Below are positions 14,371 through 21,973 of a stretch of DNA of 37,497 nt, one piece after another. Position 1 is the first letter of the stretch, and the number at the start of each line of letters is the position of its first letter. A program made the translations under genes and the position numbers. The stretch lies in NCBI GenBank assembly GCA_017512095.1, contig JAFWHC010000004.1, forward strand, positions 1-37,497, in the 5' to 3' direction. The stretch comes from Candidatus Saccharimonadota bacterium (GTDB taxonomy: Bacteria > Patescibacteriota > Saccharimonadia > Saccharimonadales > Saccharimonadaceae). The notes under the pieces were generated by a model. The model worked only from the letters and a program-made list of their open reading frames with translations, was not told the DNA's origin and ran no database searches.

Positions 14371-15039
14371 CATTGACTTGACGGTGGTCCAATCCCAGCT
14401 GGGGTCGAAACCGCCGGTTTGGAACTTGCCAAAGGCGAAATATGGAAGACCAGCCGCAACGGCACCGGCTTTATAAGTGTTTTGCTGGACGTCGGCGGCA
14501 GCGAGGTTGTCAGAGAAACATTTTTTAAAATCTTCTTCGAGGCCGATTTCCTTGCCGATATTATACCAATAGTCGCGAGCCATGCCGCTGATTGCGGGAG
14601 CAGTCTTTGAATAGCCGTAACCTTTTTCGTAATAATTCTTAAAGATGTGAGTGAGTGCGGCGTGGTAATAATCCCAAAAGCGATTTTCCCTAGCGGCGCA
14701 GTAGGCGCCTTCGGCAGCAGGGAGAGACATTTCTACACCAGAAGATTCATAAAGCATGTCCGTGACGCGAACTTCGTAGGCGATTTTATTGTCTTCAAGA
14801 TATTTTTGGAAGTCGGCGTCGTTGTCCATGATGACTTTGCCGTAATAGTTACAATAAGGACACATGAGGTCGGTATATACGACATAATGGCGAATAGCGG
14901 TGGCAGGGTCGCCCATGACCATGGTTGTGTTCCAGATTTCGGCAGAGACATCGGGTGTTTTCAGGCTGCTGCTCGCAATAGCAACGAGGATTAGGGCGAA
15001 CACGCCAACAAGAGCGGCGATTCTAGCAATTTTCTTCAT
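14350..15039 (-). CDS. DsbA-family thiol-disulfide oxidoreductase, membrane-anchored
   Basis: The 229-residue protein has an N-terminal membrane or signal segment (about 5-25) and a thioredoxin-fold domain with active site CPYC (60-63, in TDLMCPYCNYYG), a helical insertion with two extra cysteines, and a C-terminal cis-Pro loop (AGLPYFAFG). DsbA-type enzymes introduce disulfides into secreted proteins. ATG 15039 is preferred to GTG 15063 because AAGGAG lies 7 nt upstream. It overlaps the upstream CPTC membrane-protein gene by 17 bp and is the third gene of the operon starting at 15932. Confidence 0.88.
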   Translation of the reverse strand: MKKIARIAALVGVFALILVAIASSSLKTPDVSAEIWNTTMVMGDPATAIRHYVVYTDLMCPYCNYYGKVIMDNDADFQKYLEDNKIAYEVRVTDMLYESSGVEMSLPAAEGAYCAARENRFWDYYHAALTHIFKNYYEKGYGYSKTAPAISGMARDYWYNIGKEIGLEEDFKKCFSDNLAAADVQQNTYKAGAVAAGLPYFAFGKFQTGGFDPSWDWTTVKSMLNQGLK

Positions 15040-15676
15040 GATGTTTCTCCTTAAATTCTTCACTCTTGATTATAGCATAGGTTTCTAAACCTGTCTTTCG
15101 AAAAACTAAAATCGCCAGCAAAATTGCCAGGATATTCATAACGAGAGAAAGCGTGCCGGCGAGTTTAACGGCGCCAGTGGTGCCGGAAAGAATGGCGCCA
15201 AGGACAGGAGCGAGCAAAGTCGTGCCGCAGGTTGGACAACCGGAGCCAAGAACGGCGAGGCCGGCAACAATTGCGGAGGACTCGAGTGCGCCAGAATCAG
15301 TGGTTTTAGCACGTTTTTGCTTTCTATTGTGGCGATAGATAAAAACAACGAGCGAAACAAGAATCGACTGGAAGACGGTCAAAACGAAGTTGAGAATAAA
15401 ATCGAGAAAGTCTCGACCGATGCCGAAATTGGCGAGAAAGGCGCCGCCAAGGATGTTAACTGCGCCGGTGAAGTCTCCGCTGGAAAGGCAAGCGCCGATG
15501 AGTTGGAAGGACGTGAAACCTGAAGAGAGAAGATTGATGAGTGTGCCGAAAATCAAAAAAGTGATAATAAAGGCAATCCAGAAAGATTTTTTGCGTGTAG
15601 CGAGCAGGAGACCACGTCCGGCGAGCGAGAATTCGTCAAAGAAGCGGGCGAAGTTAATCTTTTTGCGGTTCGGCAT
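15023..15676 (-). CDS. Membrane protein with CPTC motif, candidate redox partner of DsbA
   Basis: The 217-residue protein has about four or five membrane segments (roughly 32-51, 72-85, 92-114, 136-160, 167-187) and a conserved-looking GSGCPTCGTTLL motif (Cys147, Cys150) at the start of one of them. Cysteine also occurs at 63 and at the C-terminal residue. I do not recognise a DsbB or VKOR signature. Its place between a small anchor protein and DsbA, with overlapping reading frames on both sides, suggests that it re-oxidises DsbA or passes electrons; this is inference. Confidence 0.75.
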   Translation of the reverse strand: MPNRKKINFARFFDEFSLAGRGLLLATRKKSFWIAFIITFLIFGTLINLLSSGFTSFQLIGACLSSGDFTGAVNILGGAFLANFGIGRDFLDFILNFVLTVFQSILVSLVVFIYRHNRKQKRAKTTDSGALESSAIVAGLAVLGSGCPTCGTTLLAPVLGAILSGTTGAVKLAGTLSLVMNILAILLAILVFRKTGLETYAIIKSEEFKEKHHEENC

Positions 15677-15932
15677 CTTGGTCTATGTTTTCTGAGGATT
15701 CGTTGAATTTTTTGAGGTTTTCGCCGTGAATTTTTTGATCGGAACGACCAGAAAGGACGAACCAAACAATGGCGCCAAAAACGGCAAGGATGACAAAGGC
15801 AAAAACAATAATCCATGTTGTGCGTGCGCGCTCGCGAGAGGCTTCAGTTTTTTCTTCTTCAAAATTTTCCGGACGTTTAAGCTCGGCTTTTTTAACCTTT
15901 GGCAAATTTTTTGGTGAGGATTTTTTAGGCAT
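15654..15932 (-). CDS. Small single-pass membrane protein
   Basis: The 92-residue protein has a basic Lys/Pro-rich N-terminus, a charged region, one membrane helix (about 39-60, TWIIVFAFVILAVFGAIVWFVL) and a polar acidic tail. No family is recognised. ATG 15932 has GGAG 5 nt upstream and a TATAAT 23 nt upstream. It overlaps the next gene by 23 bp and is the first gene of the DsbA operon, so it may be an accessory subunit. Confidence 0.75.
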   Translation of the reverse strand: MPKKSSPKNLPKVKKAELKRPENFEEEKTEASRERARTTWIIVFAFVILAVFGAIVWFVLSGRSDQKIHGENLKKFNESSENIDQDAEPQKD

Positions 15933-15955
15933 TATAACTCCAATATTACATAAAC

Positions 15956-15979
15956 ATTATACCAGTTTTGCGCTATAAT
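15956..15979. promoter_or_regulatory. Divergent -10 boxes for the DsbA operon (-) and metallophosphoesterase (+)
   Basis: ATTATA (15956-15961, minus-strand TATAAT) and TATAAT (15974-15979) face each other 12 bp apart. The plus-strand box ends 6 nt before ATG 15986 (leaderless). The minus-strand transcript has a short leader with GGAG. Neither has a good -35. Confidence 0.75.
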
Positions 15980-15985
15980 AGAAAC

Positions 15986-16912
15986 ATGATTTTGAAAGAA
16001 CCAATTTTTTGTCGGAAGCCGGTTTATGAAGTTAGGGCGGGGCTTAAAGAGCCCGTCAAGGTGGCGCTGACCGGAGATTGGCATGTCAGCTACATTGTTT
16101 CCAAAAAGCAGCGTAAGCTCATGGCAGAGAGGTTGCGCGAGATTCGCCCAGATGTGATAATTTTACAGGGGGATTTGTTCGATACGCCGAAGTCGTTTCT
16201 TGACTCGACACTGACCGCCGAGCTTAAAAAGACTCTGGAATTGTGCGCGAAGATTGCGCCAACAGTTATGGTGCTCGGGAATCATGATCAGCTTTTAGCT
16301 CGTCATGGAAGCCCAAAAACGCACTCGGATTTTTTGTCGCGAGTGTGGCCGGGCGCCGTGAGTGAGTGGCGGAAGATTTGCCGCGAAACAGGAGTGAAGT
16401 TGCTTATTGACGATTGGTTCGAAGTTAAAGGGTTGCGGATTTTTGGATTTTATCAAGATGCGGAGACGTACTATTTAGCGCCCGGAGCGACCGTAAGAAT
16501 GGAGGACTTCAAACGAATGAAGCGAGCGATTAAAGAGCTGGCTAGCGAGGATATGCTTAAGCCTGAGGAAGGTAAGGTGCACTGGTTTGCAGCACACGCG
16601 CCGATTGGCGAACTTTACCGAATGAAAGAGTTAAGAAGTTTTGACGTATTTAGTTTTGGACATACGCACGGCGGTTGCGTGCCGATTGGTCTAGATGTTT
16701 TGGAAGATTTGTGCGGCGGTCATTGGGGGCTGATTGCGCCGTTTAAACGACTGTTCCCTGCGCGGTTTATGCGCGGGCGAGAAATCGTAAACGGAAAGGC
16801 TAGCTATATCGTAAACACAGGCATGGTGATGACGCAGGAGTGCGCGCCGAAGCCGCTGCAATACCTGAACTTTCTGAAAGCGGCGGAAGTAACGGAGGTG
16901 GTTGTTAGATAA
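15986..16912 (+). CDS. Calcineurin-like metallophosphoesterase
   Basis: The 308-residue protein carries the full metallophosphoesterase motif set: GDWH (Asp31, His33), GDLFD (Asp63), GNHD (99-101), HAP and GHTHGG. It hydrolyses a phosphoester using two metal ions; the substrate is unknown. UDP-diacylglucosamine hydrolase-type and YaeI-type relatives share this layout. The N-terminus is soluble. I chose ATG 15986 because TATAAT ends 6 nt upstream; an upstream TTG at 15968 lies in the promoter. The gene converges on tRNA-Val. Confidence 0.85.
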   Translation: MILKEPIFCRKPVYEVRAGLKEPVKVALTGDWHVSYIVSKKQRKLMAERLREIRPDVIILQGDLFDTPKSFLDSTLTAELKKTLELCAKIAPTVMVLGNHDQLLARHGSPKTHSDFLSRVWPGAVSEWRKICRETGVKLLIDDWFEVKGLRIFGFYQDAETYYLAPGATVRMEDFKRMKRAIKELASEDMLKPEEGKVHWFAAHAPIGELYRMKELRSFDVFSFGHTHGGCVPIGLDVLEDLCGGHWGLIAPFKRLFPARFMRGREIVNGKASYIVNTGMVMTQECAPKPLQYLNFLKAAEVTEVVVR

Positions 16913-16939
16913 AAAATAGCGCCATATTTAGCGCATTTT
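16911..16939. terminator. Bidirectional weak terminator between the phosphoesterase and tRNA-Val
   Basis: GCGC (16919-16922) and GCGC (16931-16934) with an 8-nt loop; A6 (16911-16916) gives a T-run for minus-strand tRNA transcripts and T4 (16936-16939) for the plus strand. The flanking TTGCAAAAT matches the other tRNA 3' regions. Confidence 0.6.
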
Positions 16940-16944
16940 GCAAG

Positions 16945-17021
16945 TGGTGGAGCCTAGAGGATTTGAACCTCTGACCTTTTCTACGTCAAAGAAACGCTCT
17001 AGCCAGCTGAGCTAAGGCTCC
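16945..17021 (-). tRNA. tRNA-Val(GAC)
   Basis: Acceptor GGAGCCT/AGGCTCC, D arm GCTCAGCTGGCTAGAGC, anticodon stem TTTCT/AGAAA with loop TTGACGT (GAC), T loop TTCAAAT, discriminator A and encoded CCA. Co-transcribed after tRNA-Lys. Confidence 0.96.
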
Positions 17022-17044
17022 AGACTCGGGTTGTTAAATGATTT

Positions 17045-17121
17045 TGGTGAGCCGGGAGAGGCTCGAACTCTCGACACCGGGCTTAAAAGGCCCGTGCTCT
17101 AACCAACTGAGCTACCGGCCC
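17045..17121 (-). tRNA. tRNA-Lys(TTT)
   Basis: Acceptor GGGCCGG/CCGGCTC (one G-T), D arm GCTCAGTTGGTTAGAGC, anticodon loop CTTTTAA (TTT), T loop TTCGAGC, discriminator A and encoded CCA. This is the tRNA species cut by AriB in the characterised E. coli PARIS system. Confidence 0.97.
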
Positions 17122-17133
17122 AAAATCTATTTT

Positions 17134-17139
17134 ATTATA
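17134..17139 (-). promoter_or_regulatory. -10 box of the tRNA-Lys/tRNA-Val unit
   Basis: A perfect TATAAT on the minus strand preceded by TGT, 12 nt before the tRNA-Lys 5' end. The -35 is unclear (TTTATT at 18 bp). Confidence 0.7.
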
Positions 17140-17191
17140 ACACTCCTTGCCAAAAAAATAAACCCCAAAATAGCGAATTCCTGGGCGCGAC

Positions 17192-17228
17192 AAATCGGGC
17201 GCCCTCGCAGTTAGTGAGCGCCCGATTT
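17192..17228. terminator. Strong hairpin, terminator of the surface-protein cluster
   Basis: AAATCGGGCG (17192-17201) pairs with CGCCCGATTT (17219-17228); after a 2-nt bulge CTCGC pairs with GTGAG. It lies 19 nt after the stop of the 17247 gene. T content is modest on either side. An alternative pairing uses GGGCGC at 17183-17188. Confidence 0.7.
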
Positions 17229-17246
17229 TATTAGAGAGTTATGCGA

Positions 17247-18326
17247 TTATTTTCTACTTCTGATGTTCTTGCGATAATCTTTCTTTTTGCGGCCAACGAG
17301 AATGAATGCGACTGCTGTTACGCCGGCGAAAGCGATAATGGATGTGATGACGACATCACTTGCGGCGAGGTTAAGGCTGCCGAGGAAGCGACCGGTGTTT
17401 GGAATGTCTGGAGCAGCCGGTTGGACGTAGCTCAAGGTGTAGATAACGCGCGGAGACGGGATAAGGTGGTCATAGACATAAGTGTCTTCGCCTTGTTCGC
17501 CGGTTTCTGGGTCGATTTCTCCAGGAATGACCGTTGGCGTGCCGCTGTAGGCCGTCACAACAACGTCATAGTCGCCAGTTTCTAAGCCATAGCTTGTGAA
17601 TGGGAAGGTGACAGATTGGCTGCCGGCGTTAAAGTTGCCGTTTTCGTCAGGCTCAACCTTAACGACGATGGGCTTTTCGAGAATTGGATTGCCATTTTTG
17701 TCGACAGGCATGAGTTCGATGATGGAGACGTTGTCGCCGTAAATCACGTCGGCGATGGGGTCGTTCGTTGTGTCGGCGGAGCCAGTTTGGACGAGTTTGG
17801 TCGGGACATAGTCGAATTCGATGTAATCGTCGGCGGGCTTGCCGATTGGACTGTCGGCGGAGGCGGTTAAGGTGTAATGGCCATAGCCGAGATTGTAGTC
17901 GGCAAGGTTTATCGTCACTTCGTTGGAATCAGAATCGTAGTTGAAAGTTGGGTCAAGACGGGACGGATCGGGATTGAATCTTGGGAGCGGCACGGTAACG
18001 ATGACCGGGTTGCCTTCTCCGTCAACTACGACATTGCCGTCTGCGTCTAGCTCGGTGTATGTTAGGGTGAAATCGACGTACTGAGAGTTTTCGTAGGTGA
18101 ACTTAACGGTTAGTTCGGGCGACGTTGAGACATAGTCCGTCTCAGGGTCGTCAATTTTTAAGGCCGGATACTGGTCATAAACCGTGACCCGGATGACATC
18201 TGTATGCGAATCGGATGCGCCTTCAGCGTAGGCGCCATTCGCAGGCAGAAAATAGGCAAAAACGGTCATTGCAGCCACAAAAGCTAGACCGAGAAGCCCA
18301 AGAATGTTTTTCTTGCTTTTTTGCAT
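17247..18326 (-). CDS. Sortase-type cell-surface protein with PNTG motif
   Basis: The 359-residue protein has a signal peptide (about 1-34, ending ANGAYAEG), a beta-rich mature region with Asp/Asn-rich loops such as DADGNVVVDGEGNPV, and a C-terminal sorting signal: PAAPDIPNTGRF, a hydrophobic stretch VVITSIIAFAGVTAVAFILVG and a basic tail RKKKDYRKN. IPNTG is a variant of LPXTG, so a sortase encoded elsewhere probably anchors it. It is the last gene of the DUF916 cluster; the 63-nt gap upstream has no clear promoter, so it is probably co-transcribed. Confidence 0.82.
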   Translation of the reverse strand: MQKSKKNILGLLGLAFVAAMTVFAYFLPANGAYAEGASDSHTDVIRVTVYDQYPALKIDDPETDYVSTSPELTVKFTYENSQYVDFTLTYTELDADGNVVVDGEGNPVIVTVPLPRFNPDPSRLDPTFNYDSDSNEVTINLADYNLGYGHYTLTASADSPIGKPADDYIEFDYVPTKLVQTGSADTTNDPIADVIYGDNVSIIELMPVDKNGNPILEKPIVVKVEPDENGNFNAGSQSVTFPFTSYGLETGDYDVVVTAYSGTPTVIPGEIDPETGEQGEDTYVYDHLIPSPRVIYTLSYVQPAAPDIPNTGRFLGSLNLAASDVVITSIIAFAGVTAVAFILVGRKKKDYRKNIRSRK

Positions 18327-18389
18327 AACTCTACACTCGCTTTTTATTTTTAGTTTTTGTTTGGACTCGCAGTTTGTTCGTGGCTCTCT

Positions 18390-19334
18390 CTACACAACGA
18401 GCCGAGACGAACGTTCTTTACGTTTCCTAAGTAGGATTATAGTCCAAACGCCGATGCTTGTCAATAGCAAAAGCAGAATGACAACCATGAATGCGGGCAA
18501 GATGAGAATGACGTGCGCTTCGGTTCGACTTTGGTCGAGAGCGTTGACCGTGAAATTAACACTGAAAATTCCAAACAGTGGCGCCTCGGCCCAACTGGTT
18601 GTAAACTTGCGCTCGGTGCCGGGGAGGACAATAAAATTATCGCTGTTTGAGTAAATTGGCGTGCCGAAGATAGATTTGACGCTTAAGTCGTAGACGGCGA
18701 GAAAATCAGTGTTTCCCGTGTTTTTAACTTTAGCCATGGCGTCGATGTTTTTGGCGGAGAACATGCCGGTGAGGGAGAAGTCGGTGATTTCTGCGATGTC
18801 GCGAGTGTCGCCGTCGCCGTGGCCAAGGAGAATGAGTGAGACGCGAGAAACAGAGCCGATGCCGGCAGAAGTGCCGGTGCCAGAAAAGTCGTCAGTGTCG
18901 ACAGATTCGGCGAAGATGACACAATACTGGCCGCCTTCGGGAATGTCATCAGGAACGGAGACACGATAGATAATGGAGCGTTTTTCTCCAGCTTTGATTG
19001 TGTAGACTGGGTTTTTGACGAAGGAGCCAGATTCGTCCTCAAAGGTGATCCAGCGCATGACTTGGTTGTAGTTGGTTTCCGTCGTGAAGTCGGCGTCGTA
19101 GTCCTCGTTCGTAACGGAGTAAGGAGCCGTGTAGAGCTTGAACTTATAGTCCTTTGGGCTTAAGTTTTCTAGAGTGAACTGGTAGTTTTGGCTCTGGCCG
19201 GCCTTAATGTTGATAGCGTTCGCGACGGGCGAGATTTTGACGGCGGCCGCTTCAGCGTAAGTGTCTTCGGTTTTGATGAGTGTTGCCCCCACCAGGGTCA
19301 GACAGACGGCAATGATGGACAGAAGTTTTTTCAT
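18390..19334 (-). CDS. DUF916-type surface protein with C-terminal membrane anchor
   Basis: The 314-residue protein has a signal peptide (1-28), a DUF916-like beta-sandwich (about 30-150) with the family feature IPEGGQYCVIFAE, a second beta domain (about 155-270), a membrane helix (about 277-299) and a basic tail RKRKERSSR. In Firmicutes DUF916 is the peptidoglycan-binding domain of WxL-interacting proteins. ATG 19334 has AAGGAG 5 nt upstream, overlapping the stop of the previous gene, so the two are an operon. Likely role: membrane partner of a secreted WxL-like protein. Confidence 0.82.
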   Translation of the reverse strand: MKKLLSIIAVCLTLVGATLIKTEDTYAEAAAVKISPVANAINIKAGQSQNYQFTLENLSPKDYKFKLYTAPYSVTNEDYDADFTTETNYNQVMRWITFEDESGSFVKNPVYTIKAGEKRSIIYRVSVPDDIPEGGQYCVIFAESVDTDDFSGTGTSAGIGSVSRVSLILLGHGDGDTRDIAEITDFSLTGMFSAKNIDAMAKVKNTGNTDFLAVYDLSVKSIFGTPIYSNSDNFIVLPGTERKFTTSWAEAPLFGIFSVNFTVNALDQSRTEAHVILILPAFMVVILLLLLTSIGVWTIILLRKRKERSSRLVV

Positions 19335-19343
19335 CGGTGCTCC

Positions 19344-20291
19344 TTAAATGTTAAATTTGTCAGCGCTCCCAGCGGAGTTGCGAGAGTTGGCGCGCGTGCG
19401 GCGGTCATCGCGGCGTTTGGTGACAATGCGCGCGATGATGGTGAGAATGAGCAGGGCGATGACGGCGATGAACCAGAGAGGACAGATAAAAACGATTCGG
19501 GATTTTATTTCGGCGTCGTTTATGTAGCTGTTCGTAACGGTGACCTTCAAGACACCTAGGCGAGGAATGCTCGACAATGAGAGGTCGACTTTTCGGGAAG
19601 TGCCTGGGAAGACAGTTGCGTCTTGCGGCGTTTCCGCGTCGTCATGGATGACATTACCAGAGAAATAATCCTCAACTTTAACGCTCATCGCAAGCGTTTC
19701 ATCGACGTTTCCCTCATTCTTAGCCGTAGTTGAAATTTCTAGCGGCGGGTTTAGCAAAAAGCCGGGGACAGAGACGTCAATTATTTCGCCTTGGCGGCGA
19801 GTTTCACCATTAATTTTTGCCATAAGAATCATGCCAGCACTGGCGGTTGGTCTTACAGTCCCAGTCTCGTCTTTTTCTTGTGTTTCCGCAAAGAGTGCAG
19901 CATACTGTCCGCCACCAGGAGCATCATCGGGAACAGCAACACTAAAGTTTACCACAACGACATTGTGCGGCTCGATTGTGTATTCTTCTTGTTCAAAGGA
20001 TACCCACTTAGAGATTTGCGTATAGGCATTATGGACATCATAGAGCGCGTCGTATGTAAAATCTTCGACGTAGTATGGTTCTGCGTGCATAGCCACCGTA
20101 ACGGTCCTTTCGGAAAGATTTTCGACAGACATACTATTTCGATATATTACACCAGGGTCAAGCTCGGTTCTTCGAACGCCTGGAGAAATGCCGAGTCCGA
20201 TTTCTTCAGCAAAAACGTTGTTGGACGCACCAATCGATAAAGAAGCGATAAGTGTAGCCACAACAAGTCCAATTTTATTGAAAATTTTCAC
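19344..20291 (-). CDS. DUF916-type surface protein with C-terminal membrane anchor
   Basis: The 315-residue paralogue of the next gene: signal peptide (1-28), DUF916-like domain beginning GLGISPGVRRTELDPG, conserved PGGGQYAALFAE, a second beta domain, a membrane helix (about 272-292) and an Arg-rich tail TKRRDDRRTR. The start is GTG at 20291 with AGGAGG 4 nt upstream. It has its own -10 (TATAAT, rc of 20319-20324) just after the terminator of the WxL-like gene. It is the first gene of the two- or three-gene operon running to 17247. Confidence 0.82.
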   Translation of the reverse strand: MKIFNKIGLVVATLIASLSIGASNNVFAEEIGLGISPGVRRTELDPGVIYRNSMSVENLSERTVTVAMHAEPYYVEDFTYDALYDVHNAYTQISKWVSFEQEEYTIEPHNVVVVNFSVAVPDDAPGGGQYAALFAETQEKDETGTVRPTASAGMILMAKINGETRRQGEIIDVSVPGFLLNPPLEISTTAKNEGNVDETLAMSVKVEDYFSGNVIHDDAETPQDATVFPGTSRKVDLSLSSIPRLGVLKVTVTNSYINDAEIKSRIVFICPLWFIAVIALLILTIIARIVTKRRDDRRTRANSRNSAGSADKFNI

Positions 20292-20318
20292 TTTACCTCC
20301 TGAATTTCTTGTATATAT

Positions 20319-20324
20319 ATTATA
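20319..20324 (-). promoter_or_regulatory. -10 box for the DUF916 operon
   Basis: A perfect TATAAT in an AT-rich run, with TTGTTT 17 bp upstream inside the preceding terminator's T-tract. Confidence 0.6.
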
Positions 20325-20337
20325 TAGGAAGTAAATT

Positions 20338-20369
20338 AAAAAAACAACCGCCTTTTAGCGGTTGTTTTT
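20338..20369 (-). terminator. Intrinsic terminator of the WxL-like gene 20385-21017
   Basis: On the minus strand ACAACCGC and GCGGTTGT with loop TAAAAG, followed by a T-run (rc of A20338-20343). It is symmetric enough to work both ways. Confidence 0.92.
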
Positions 20370-20384
20370 GCGTCATATTACAAA

Positions 20385-21017
20385 TTAGATTTTTGGAGTA
20401 GCTTTGTAGATGACTTCAGCTTCGTAAACGCCGGCAGCTTGGTTTTCTGCAGCGTAGACGCCGTAGTTTACATAGACGGTGTCATCAAAACTAGCATGTT
20501 CTGCATTCGCATTGCTCTTAAGTGTATCTGGGGAAGCAACGGCTTTTATCGTAGTCCAATCGCCCGTGAATGAGCCTGACGTTTCCGACTTTTTGTATGC
20601 CCATGCAGAGGTATCACCAGAAAGGGTCGTGCCAGTAGCAATTTTTGTGCTTGTGTCATAGCGAGCAGCAGCACCAAAATCTTGGGAATCGTCCTTGACA
20701 AACTTAAGGTCCGTAGAAGAATCGACTGAGCTTAACTTAAGGTCGTAGCCCTTATAAAGGTTGCCTTTAACATTGACCGTATGAATTAGTTCAGCGTTCG
20801 CAGACCCTTTTGGCGTAACAGCGAGTGTACCGGTACCCGTCTCAGTCATATCAGTTTTGTTGCTGGTCACTGTAAGTGTAAAAACCTCACCGACCGTCGC
20901 GCGAACAACCTGGGTTCCAGTCTGCTCATCGGCAGCGAAGGCGCCGAGAGGGAGGAGAGCCATGCCGAGGCCTGCAACGACACCAAGCCCAGCAATAATA
21001 TTTTTGGATTTAACCAT
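20385..21017 (-). CDS. Secreted WxL-like surface protein
   Basis: The 210-residue protein has a signal peptide (1-28, core AGLGVVAGLGMALLPLGAFA) nearly the same as in the proteins at 302-1057 and 21960-22760. The mature part is beta-rich with a Lys/Thr/Ser composition, no cysteine, and ends YGVYAAENQAAGVYEAEVIYKATPKI, like a WxL domain C-terminus with Tyr in place of Trp. ATG 21017 follows AAGGA and a promoter at 21073-21100, and it has its own terminator, so it is a single-gene unit between two DUF916 genes. Confidence 0.75.
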   Translation of the reverse strand: MVKSKNIIAGLGVVAGLGMALLPLGAFAADEQTGTQVVRATVGEVFTLTVTSNKTDMTETGTGTLAVTPKGSANAELIHTVNVKGNLYKGYDLKLSSVDSSTDLKFVKDDSQDFGAAARYDTSTKIATGTTLSGDTSAWAYKKSETSGSFTGDWTTIKAVASPDTLKSNANAEHASFDDTVYVNYGVYAAENQAAGVYEAEVIYKATPKI

Positions 21018-21072
21018 TTTTGTTTTCCTTTTTGTGTTAAATTTTTGTATTTATGACCTTTTTGTACTTTTT

Positions 21073-21100
21073 ATTATACGCTCATGGTTTTTAAAGTCAA
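21073..21100 (-). promoter_or_regulatory. Promoter of the WxL-like gene 20385-21017
   Basis: TTGACT (rc of 21095-21100), a 16-bp spacer, TATAAT (rc of 21073-21078). It shares the GCTTGACTT -35 context with the promoter at 22795-22823. Confidence 0.85.
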
Positions 21101-21121
21101 GCATATTTTCAGGTTTTGTTT

Positions 21122-21973
21122 TTAGGTTTTCTGTCTACGCTTTTTAGCGTGGTCGATAAGCCAATAAATAATAGTAGTGAGAAAAACGAGGACGAGGATG
21201 ATAAACCAACTTGGGGCAACGAGAGCGAGAGATTCTTTGACGTTATATTTGTCGCCAAAGTCGATTTCTTGCTGGACACGGAAGAGGCCGAGAAGCGGCG
21301 TGTCTTCCCAGACTTTTTCGTTATAGAGAGTGGTGTCGGGAATGACGGTGTTGACGACGGGATTGTCCTCGTTGGAATAAATTTCTTCGTTAGAGAAGAG
21401 TGGATAAACTCGGAGAGTGTATTTTGCCTTAGTATGGACGTTGCCGGAATTGATGATGAGCGAGCTGGTTTTTATCGGTTGATTAAAGTAGAAGGCACCA
21501 ACGTTGTTTTCTATGACGGTGCCCTCGATGCGAGTAGCGCCTTCGACTGTACTATATAATAATATGGCAATTTGAGACTTAGCGGAGACGGCGACACTGT
21601 CTTTTTGGTCACCTGCGGTTTGGTCGTCGGTGGCGACAAGGAAGCTCATGTATTGTCCGCCGGCGGGGGCGTCTTCGGGGACGGTGATTTTATATTTTAT
21701 CGTTCGTTTTTCTTGCGGAGCGAGTTCGCCCTTTGGTTCTTCGATTTCTGCCCAGTCGACGATCTGGTTATAGTCGGAGGGGTCGTCGAAAGTTGGGCTA
21801 TAGGAGTCGTCATAGAAAGAGAGCGGAGCGGCGGAGATGACGTAATGCGAGAGGGCGTCTTCCGATGCGGGGTTTAAGACGGAAAAAGTCCCCTCGTAAA
21901 CTTGCCCAGGGGTTAATGAGATTTCTATAATGCCGGGAGAAACGGCAAGGGGAGACGAGCTAGCTTGCGGCAT
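21122..21973 (-). CDS. DUF916-type protein lacking its own signal peptide
   Basis: The 283-residue protein starts directly with mature-type DUF916 sequence (SSPLAVSPGIIEISLTPGQ), keeps APAGGQYMSFLVATD, a second beta domain and a membrane helix (about 253-275) with basic tail HAKKRRQKT. Its two paralogues here have signal peptides; this one has none, and a TAA lies in frame seven codons upstream of the ATG. The ATG is inside the last codons of the WxL-like gene upstream (14-bp overlap, +1 frame). It could be translated by coupling, or be joined to the upstream protein by a frameshift. Confidence 0.75.
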   Translation of the reverse strand: MPQASSSPLAVSPGIIEISLTPGQVYEGTFSVLNPASEDALSHYVISAAPLSFYDDSYSPTFDDPSDYNQIVDWAEIEEPKGELAPQEKRTIKYKITVPEDAPAGGQYMSFLVATDDQTAGDQKDSVAVSAKSQIAILLYSTVEGATRIEGTVIENNVGAFYFNQPIKTSSLIINSGNVHTKAKYTLRVYPLFSNEEIYSNEDNPVVNTVIPDTTLYNEKVWEDTPLLGLFRVQQEIDFGDKYNVKESLALVAPSWFIILVLVFLTTIIYWLIDHAKKRRQKT

